Source: Symbiodinium natans (taxonomy: Eukaryota; Sar; Dinophyceae; Suessiales; Symbiodiniaceae). Taken from it: a stretch of DNA of 64,000 bases. The notes under the pieces were generated by a model, which saw nothing but the letters and a program-made list of their open reading frames with translations, was not told the origin of the DNA and searched no databases. How positions within the stretch are numbered: the first letter of the stretch is position 1; each line of letters starts with the position of its first letter. The DNA lies in assembly GCA_905221605.1 (NCBI GenBank), contig CAJNDS010002086.1, positions 441,001-505,000 of the forward strand, in the 5' to 3' direction. Shown piece by piece: positions 59,675 through 64,000 of the stretch. The position numbers and the translations under genes were made by a program.

Positions 59675-60079
59675 GCAAACTTAAAAGGCTCAAGCGGCAA
59701 GCCTAGGCCCGGAACATGCGGCCAACAGCTGAAGCCTTTCAACCCAAGTTCCAAATTGTTCGGTCTAGGGTTTGGAGTTTAATCTCAGCCAAAATTTAAC
59801 CCGCAAGAAGTGCTAAACCCTAAACCCTAAACCCTAAACCCTGGCTTTTGTGCTTTCTGATAGGACGCCCTGCGATCGGTCCTGGGGCCATTGCTGGAGC
59901 AGCAGCTCGAGGACTCTTTGGCCGTGAGAGGCTTCCGGTTTGGTGCTTCGAGGTGATTCGAAGGGTTTAGGGTTTAGGGTTTGGGGTTTAGGGTTTAGGG
60001 TTTAGGGAGTCCAAAGGTTCCAAAGACCTCCGTCGACGTGCGCTGGGAGGGGCGCTTGGGCCAGGAACAGGGAGGGGGG
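59675..60079 (+). CDS. Unidentified gene, three exons, frame ambiguous
   Basis: Exons 59675-59762 (GCAG|G; contains GTCGQQLKPFNPSSKLF; donor GTCTAGGG), 59864-59952 (TTTCTGATAG|G) and 60006-60079 (TTTAG|GG; donor GTGAGG). The last two are open and phase-compatible in two frames (one contains RSVLGPLLEQQLEDSLAVRG, the other GPGAIAGAAARGLFGRERLP). The second frame agrees with the first exon. An array forms most of intron 2. Confidence 0.5.
59963..60005 (+). repeat. Telomeric array in intron
   Basis: Six units, one TTTGGGG, ending TTTAG at the acceptor. Confidence 0.95.
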
Positions 60080-60343
60080 GTGAGGGCCATATTCCTTACT
60101 GTTTTGATTATTAAACCTGCATTAGGGGAATCTGGAGCCCTTACCCCCCTTTTCGTTCCACCCCCTGGTTCCTTATGATTTATGACAGTCCAACTTGTTC
60201 GGTCTCAAAGTAGGACTCGGGTCGCTCCGACGCAGGATATCATGTTTAGGCCCCAAGGTTCAGCATGCGAACGAAGGTTGCCAGAAGGCTCTCGCTTCAA
60301 CGGTTGGGCAGTTCTAAAGTTAACCGATGAATGAGTAGACCTC

Positions 60344-60393
60344 CCCTAAACCCTAAACCCCAAACCCTAAACCCTAAACCCTAAACCCTAAGC
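60344..60393 (-). repeat. Interstitial telomeric array
   Basis: Seven CCCTAAA units with one CCCCAAA. Confidence 0.96.
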
Positions 60394-60414
60394 CCGACCG
60401 GACCTGCCTTCAAG

Positions 60415-60531
60415 GACAATTTTTTGCGACACCACCACGCCTTTCAACAGCAGGCGCTGCGTACACAAGCGAGCCCCTGTCAACACTTCGCTTGGCGAAA
60501 GCTGCCAGACAAGGGTCCCCTGTTTCTGAAG
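60415..60531 (+). CDS. Probable exon
   Basis: TTCAAG|G acceptor; frame contains ATPPRLSTAGAAYTSEPLST and ends near a GC donor at 60531. Unknown family. Confidence 0.45.
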
Positions 60532-60741
60532 GCCTCGTCTTGAGATTTCGGCCCTGAGATTCCTGGAAGGCCATAGAATGTAAAGTTTAGCTCCGAGTTC
60601 CTAACAGCCTGTTCCTCCTCCAAGTCAGGGTTTTGGAGTCTGGATTCAAGGGGCCATTGCCGTATGTCGGAATTCTTACACGTAAACTTCGCAGCACTTA
60701 TGATGATTAAACCACTTCCGCGTACCTCGCAACTGTAAACC

Positions 60742-61398
60742 ATGGCTGGTTCTGCAGTACTTAAGCCTCTTGGATGGGTTCTTCATGGTTCAACCTCCAG
60801 AGATGTGCATAATCTGAATCCAAAGGTGCTGGCATCAATTCAGTATAGCCATGTCCCTGATGGGTTCGCGGCTACCGACTGGCCTGCATCCTGTCGGCAC
60901 TTGAGGTTGGGGGCTTCGGCTTTCGGTTTGGAAGTTTATCATTTGGATTCGAGGTGTCCCCGCAGTCAGCCATTTATTGGCTTCACGAAAGAGTCGTCAT
61001 ATGCCATATGCCTCTGACACAGGTCGTCGTCGTGACGGTCGCTGTTGTGCGGATAATAATTGGTCCAAGCAAACACTAGCACCTCGCCGAAAATGTTCTG
61101 GGTGGACATTCTATGTGCCGCTTATGTCCGATACTCGCTTTGGGAGAGTAGGCTTCGGCGGCGACGGGGGCAGGCAAAGAACACTGGTCTAGGACCGGAC
61201 ATTAGATCAAGTACCTGTTTGCCTTCCCTTTCCCTACCCCCCACCCCACGCCCAGAGCCTGCGCCTGCAAGCACGCAGCAAGCTTGCCTTCTCCTATGCG
61301 ACTCCAAGCTTAGGATTATTTGCAAATTGCGCGGGGCGGCAGCACACATATGTAACACCCGACCAGGACGCCAGCATCGTGCCCGTGTCGCAGTCTGA
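60742..61398 (+). CDS. Possible coding segments
   Basis: 60742-61017 contains SIQYSHVPDGFAATDWPASC. 61060-61398 contains SPKMFWVDILCAAYVRYSLW and ends in a basic tail. Likely exons of one or two genes; joins not resolved. Confidence 0.35.
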
Positions 61399-61483
61399 GC
61401 CAAGCTACTTACCAAGGCGCCCGGGGGCGGGCACAGCAAGGTCCTATTTTGCATTCTATTTTCTGTTTGCAGCTGCGTGGGGC

Positions 61484-61552
61484 TAGGGTTTAGGGTTTAG
61501 GGTTTAGGGTTTCGGGTTTCGGGTTTAGGGTTTAGGGTTTAGGGTTTAGGGC
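61484..61552 (+). repeat. Interstitial telomeric array
   Basis: Ten units including two TTTCGGG. Confidence 0.96.
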
Positions 61553-61609
61553 TTAAGGTGACAGAGCCGCTCAGCTTTCGGAAAGGCTTCTGAAGCAGCG
61601 CAGCGCAGA

Positions 61610-61795
61610 TTGGCCTTCATTCAAACTCAGCTTGGACTGACACCCCGGAAACAGCCACCGTATAGAACGGGTCCGGGCCGGTCACTTTGCCCACTGGCAT
61701 GCTGCCACCCCGATTCCCCCCCCACCCCCTCCCAAGCTCAGAGTCTGCAAGCCCCCAAAATCCGTATGCCTAAAGGGCCGAAAGCACTCTCCTGA
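61610..61795 (+). CDS. Probable terminal exon
   Basis: GCGCAG acceptor region; frame contains AFIQTQLGLTPRKQPPYRTG and APKIRMPKGPKALS, stop TGA 61795. Unknown family. Confidence 0.4.
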   Translation: MAFIQTQLGLTPRKQPPYRTGPGRSLCPLACCHPDSPPTPSQAQSLQAPKIRMPKGPKALS

Positions 61796-61799
61796 AGCC

Positions 61800-62483
61800 T
61801 AACTTTTACGCACGAAGTCCGTCGAGGCCACGCGCCTCAAAGTCGTCACTGTCAAGACAAGGATCCGGTGTGAGCGCCGGAGCAGAGACACGAACGCAGA
61901 TGGAGCCTTGGAATACATGGGAGGGTTTCCGACAGTAGGGGTTCTAGTTTTAAAAGGGACACCCCTATGTGGGGAAATAGCCAGTATGGGTTTCGAAGAG
62001 GTGGCGCAAACGAGGGGGGTTTTCGTTGTTGCTTTTGAGCTTTTTGGGTCGTGATGGGGTTCGATGCTTGGAGGCACCTCGCTGCTGGTGTTTTGTCTTC
62101 GTCTTTGGCCGAAATCTAAACGAATCTAGGCAGCCCCCCTCCCGTAACTGCCCCTGAACCCCCCCTGCCCCCACTGGAGGAAGGAGATGGTCTTGCATTC
62201 CGTTCTCCACATCATGCAAGTACCTTGGGCACTGCAAGATGAGCCTCTCGACCCTGAGCCCTTGAGAACCCCAAACCACCTATAATTTTTAAACCCTTCA
62301 GGGTGTTCGCAGCCTACACCAGAGAAGACGTTTCACAGGAATTGGGGCAATGCACCTTCTTGATCCTTCTTGTAGTAGGGTGGTTGGGTCTTGGGGCTTG
62401 AAAGAGTGCTTCGTGTTTCCGGCGTCTCAGACTAGCTACCTTTACCTTGAGGTCCTTGCGCCATGCCTGTCGTGCGCGAGCGC
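61800..62483. other. Unassigned stretch
   Basis: Two overlapping minus-strand frames (61799-62077, 61965-62279) without support. No telomeric array. Confidence 0.35.
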
Positions 62484-62521
62484 CTAAACCCTAAACCCTA
62501 AACCCTAAACCCTAAACCCCA
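62484..62521 (-). repeat. Interstitial telomeric array
   Basis: Five CCCTAAA units; the following CCCCAAAG|G is the acceptor of the next exon. Confidence 0.96.
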
Positions 62522-62524
62522 AAG

Positions 62525-62711
62525 GTCGAACAGAGGGATCTAGATACCCCCAGGCACCGACAGCAAGGTGCGGCTGGCCTTTGAAGGCAGATGTCGGCTC
62601 TTCATGGCTCTTGGCTTAGGGTTTAGGGTTAGGGTTTAGGGTTTAGGGTTTAGGGTTTAGGGTTTAGGGTTTAGGGTTTAGGGTTCAGGATTGTCTGAGA
62701 AGGCAGAATAT
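62525..62711 (+). CDS. Unidentified gene, three micro-exons in frame
   Basis: Exons 62525-62567 (43 nt; contains EQRDLDTPRHRQQ), 62587-62613 (27 nt; RCRLFMAL) and 62689-62711 (23 nt; LSEKAEY) join twice in phase 1. Donors are GTGCGG, GCTTAGGG and the canonical GTAAGG; acceptors are CAAAG|G, TGAAG|G and TTCAG|G. The second intron is a telomeric array; the first is 19 nt, so exons 1-2 may instead be continuous in another way. Continues past 62712, where a palindromic T-rich element begins. Confidence 0.48.
62614..62688 (+). repeat. Telomeric-array intron, GC-AG
   Basis: 75 nt, GCTTAGGG ... GGGTTCAG, with one six-base unit. Confidence 0.9.
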
Positions 62712-62986
62712 GTAAGGTGCAAAAAGGGTTGGCGAGTGGCGGGGAGATGCCGGATCTTCTCTACCGCATGAGAGAGTCCGAGAGTTGAACTTCTTGGAGC
62801 CATGATCTTTGTGGTACTTTACTGTAACTTTAGATCCTTACCTTTTTTGGGCTTTTTGGGTTTCTTATTAAGGCAGCTAAAAGTTTAACTTATAGCTACC
62901 CTCCTGAGTGCAGCCAAGTGATATCGCTTCTAGGGTTGAAGCCTAGTTCGAAAAAGGGAAGCAGACTTTGGTGAACATTTCAGTTT

Positions 62987-63502
62987 ATGGAGAATGTTAG
63001 CGAAGCACTTCTCAGAGCTTGGGACGGCAAGCAAAATCTTGCGCAAAAAGGGAAACGTGTCGCACTGATGTCTTTGCTCCGAAGATGTTTGGCATGTGTT
63101 ACGCCTTCATGTCGCGAAATGTGTTTTGCACTTGCACAAACTCTTACCCCTGCAAGAGAATTATGCTCGAAGCGTTTCGACTCTCACACAGTCTGCTCTG
63201 CCCTCAATCCCAACATGAGGCTTAGAGCCAACCAGGATCGGGAGCCACGACGACCCAAAACATGTTGTGACAGGCCCTAAACCCTAAACCCTAAACCCTG
63301 AACCCTAAACCCTAAACCCTAAACATGTGACAGGCGCGCCATCGGCCTTGGTTGTTCCGACTTCTCCTATGCCTTCTGGTCACCTTCCTGGTGCCCTGGA
63401 TTCCCTTGGCCGCGAGGCAGACGTGGGCTCACTTTGCTTGGGCTGAACCTGAACCCCACACACCCTCAGATCCCTTCCGTTCAGAGTCCGCACCAGAAAT
63501 GA
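62987..63502 (+). CDS. Unidentified gene interrupted by a telomeric intron with 9-bp direct repeats
   Basis: Open frame from 62987 contains SLLRRCLACVTPSCREMCFA and RANQDREPRRPKTCCD up to 63273. After the 60-nt array (63274-63333) the frame continues from 63334 to a TGA at about 63502. GACAG|GCCCTAAAC is the donor and GACAG|G the acceptor. In another frame the downstream part is hydrophobic (LLLCLLVTFLVPWIPL), so the frame after the intron is not certain. Family unknown. Confidence 0.48.
63266..63334 (-). repeat. Telomeric-array intron with 9-bp target-site-like duplication
   Basis: TGTGACAGG at 63266-63274 and 63326-63334 flanks seven CCCTAAA-type units. GC-AG splicing removes the array plus one repeat copy exactly. 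Confidence 0.92.
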
Positions 63503-63689
63503 ACCGCAGTTTGCGTCCACCCCATGGAGCAAGCACAATCAACATGCGTGTGCTTGCTGTCTTGCATCTTCCTAACTGAGAAACGCGCACTTTGCAACCG
63601 AGATGTTGGAGATCTTCACGCCGAACTTAGGGTTGCGCCCACTCTCAACTTATCATCCTCGTTCGGTTATATCTTTATGTCGTGGACGT

Positions 63690-63770
63690 TCCGGGAAGGT
63701 GGTAGTGGTAGTGGCAATGGTAGTGGTAGTGGTAGTAGTTGCTAGTACTATACTGTAGTAGCAGGAGTAG

Positions 63771-63860
<90 letters not shown>

Positions 63861-64000
63861 GAGTAGCAGTAGCAGTAGCAGTAGCCGTAGTCGTCGTCGT
63901 CGTCGTAGTAGTAGTCGTCGTCGTCGTCGTCGTCGTCGCGTCGTCGTCGCGTCGTCGTCGCAGTCGTCGTCGCAGTCGTCGTCGCAGTCGCAGTCGCAGT
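63690..64000 (+). repeat. Trinucleotide repeat region at window end
   Basis: (GGT/AGT)n grades into a pure (AGT)n run (about 63768-63860), then (AGC/AGT)n, then (CGT)n with CGCAGT interspersions to the end of the window. Confidence 0.95.

Noticed and set aside
1..64000. Plant or green-algal origin suggested by TTTAGGG (and TTTTAGGG) repeats
   Set aside because: The exact dinoflagellate spliced-leader core and the GC/GA donors with AG|G acceptors point to a dinoflagellate, which shares the TTTAGGG motif.

Overview
ORGANISM. This window is nuclear DNA of a dinoflagellate. The decisive evidence is one exact copy of the 21-nt dinoflagellate spliced-leader core at 32365-32385, directly upstream of an intronless 394-codon ORF. 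That is the signature of a trans-spliced mRNA that was reverse transcribed and reinserted. Supporting evidence is the splice-site pattern of the reconstructed genes: donors are GT, GC or GA, and acceptors are AG followed by G. The genus cannot be assigned from sequence alone.

MAIN RESULT. The window is packed with about 100 short arrays of the 7-mer TTTAGGG/CCCTAAA (the plant/dinoflagellate telomere motif), in both orientations and about 20-200 bp each. These are not chromosome ends. Where the flanking DNA can be read, many arrays are all or part of spliceosomal introns: removing them joins coding segments in frame. The best cases are 55499-55567, 38371-38426, 46481-46584, 62614-62688, 26958-27005, 21243-21311 and 6044-6089. 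At 63266-63334 and 6042-6093 the array lies between copies of a 9-bp and a 6-bp direct repeat that carry the splice sites, so splicing would restore the pre-insertion sequence exactly. I propose that telomeric-repeat insertions act as introners here. About ten families of short palindromic MITE-like elements (A-K below) behave the same way. Telomeric arrays are also nested inside several of these elements.

LAYOUT. 0-2 kb: exons of an unidentified minus-strand gene between arrays. 2.4-5.1 kb: arrays and palindromic elements, with one likely exon. 6.0-10.5 kb: a GH16 beta-glucanase-like gene on the plus strand, cut into at least eight exons. 11.2-11.8 kb: a frameshifted ORF. 12.2-13.9 kb: arrays with variant units and small plus-strand exons. 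14.1-17.14 kb: an AT-rich, gene-free block with inverted ends, internal long repeats and an 8-mer TTTAATGG satellite. 17.1-30 kb: short multi-exon plus-strand genes (17.2, 18.3, 21.2, 26.1-27.2 kb) and palindromic elements. 32.3-34.6 kb: the spliced-leader retrogene and a decayed retroelement-like ORF. 36-48.5 kb: further small-exon genes, mostly plus strand, with one minus-strand gene at 46.4-47 kb. 49-56 kb: plus-strand coding segments including a six-exon gene at 54.38-55.67 kb. 58-63.5 kb: several plus-strand genes. The window ends in trinucleotide repeats.

CONVENTIONS. For telomeric arrays, strand + means TTTAGGG reads along the given strand and - means CCCTAAA does. Exon coordinates come from reading frame and splice-site logic only. 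Apart from the GH16 gene I could not name the proteins. Several GC-rich exons are open in more than one frame, so strand and frame are uncertain there, as noted. Functions were not invented.
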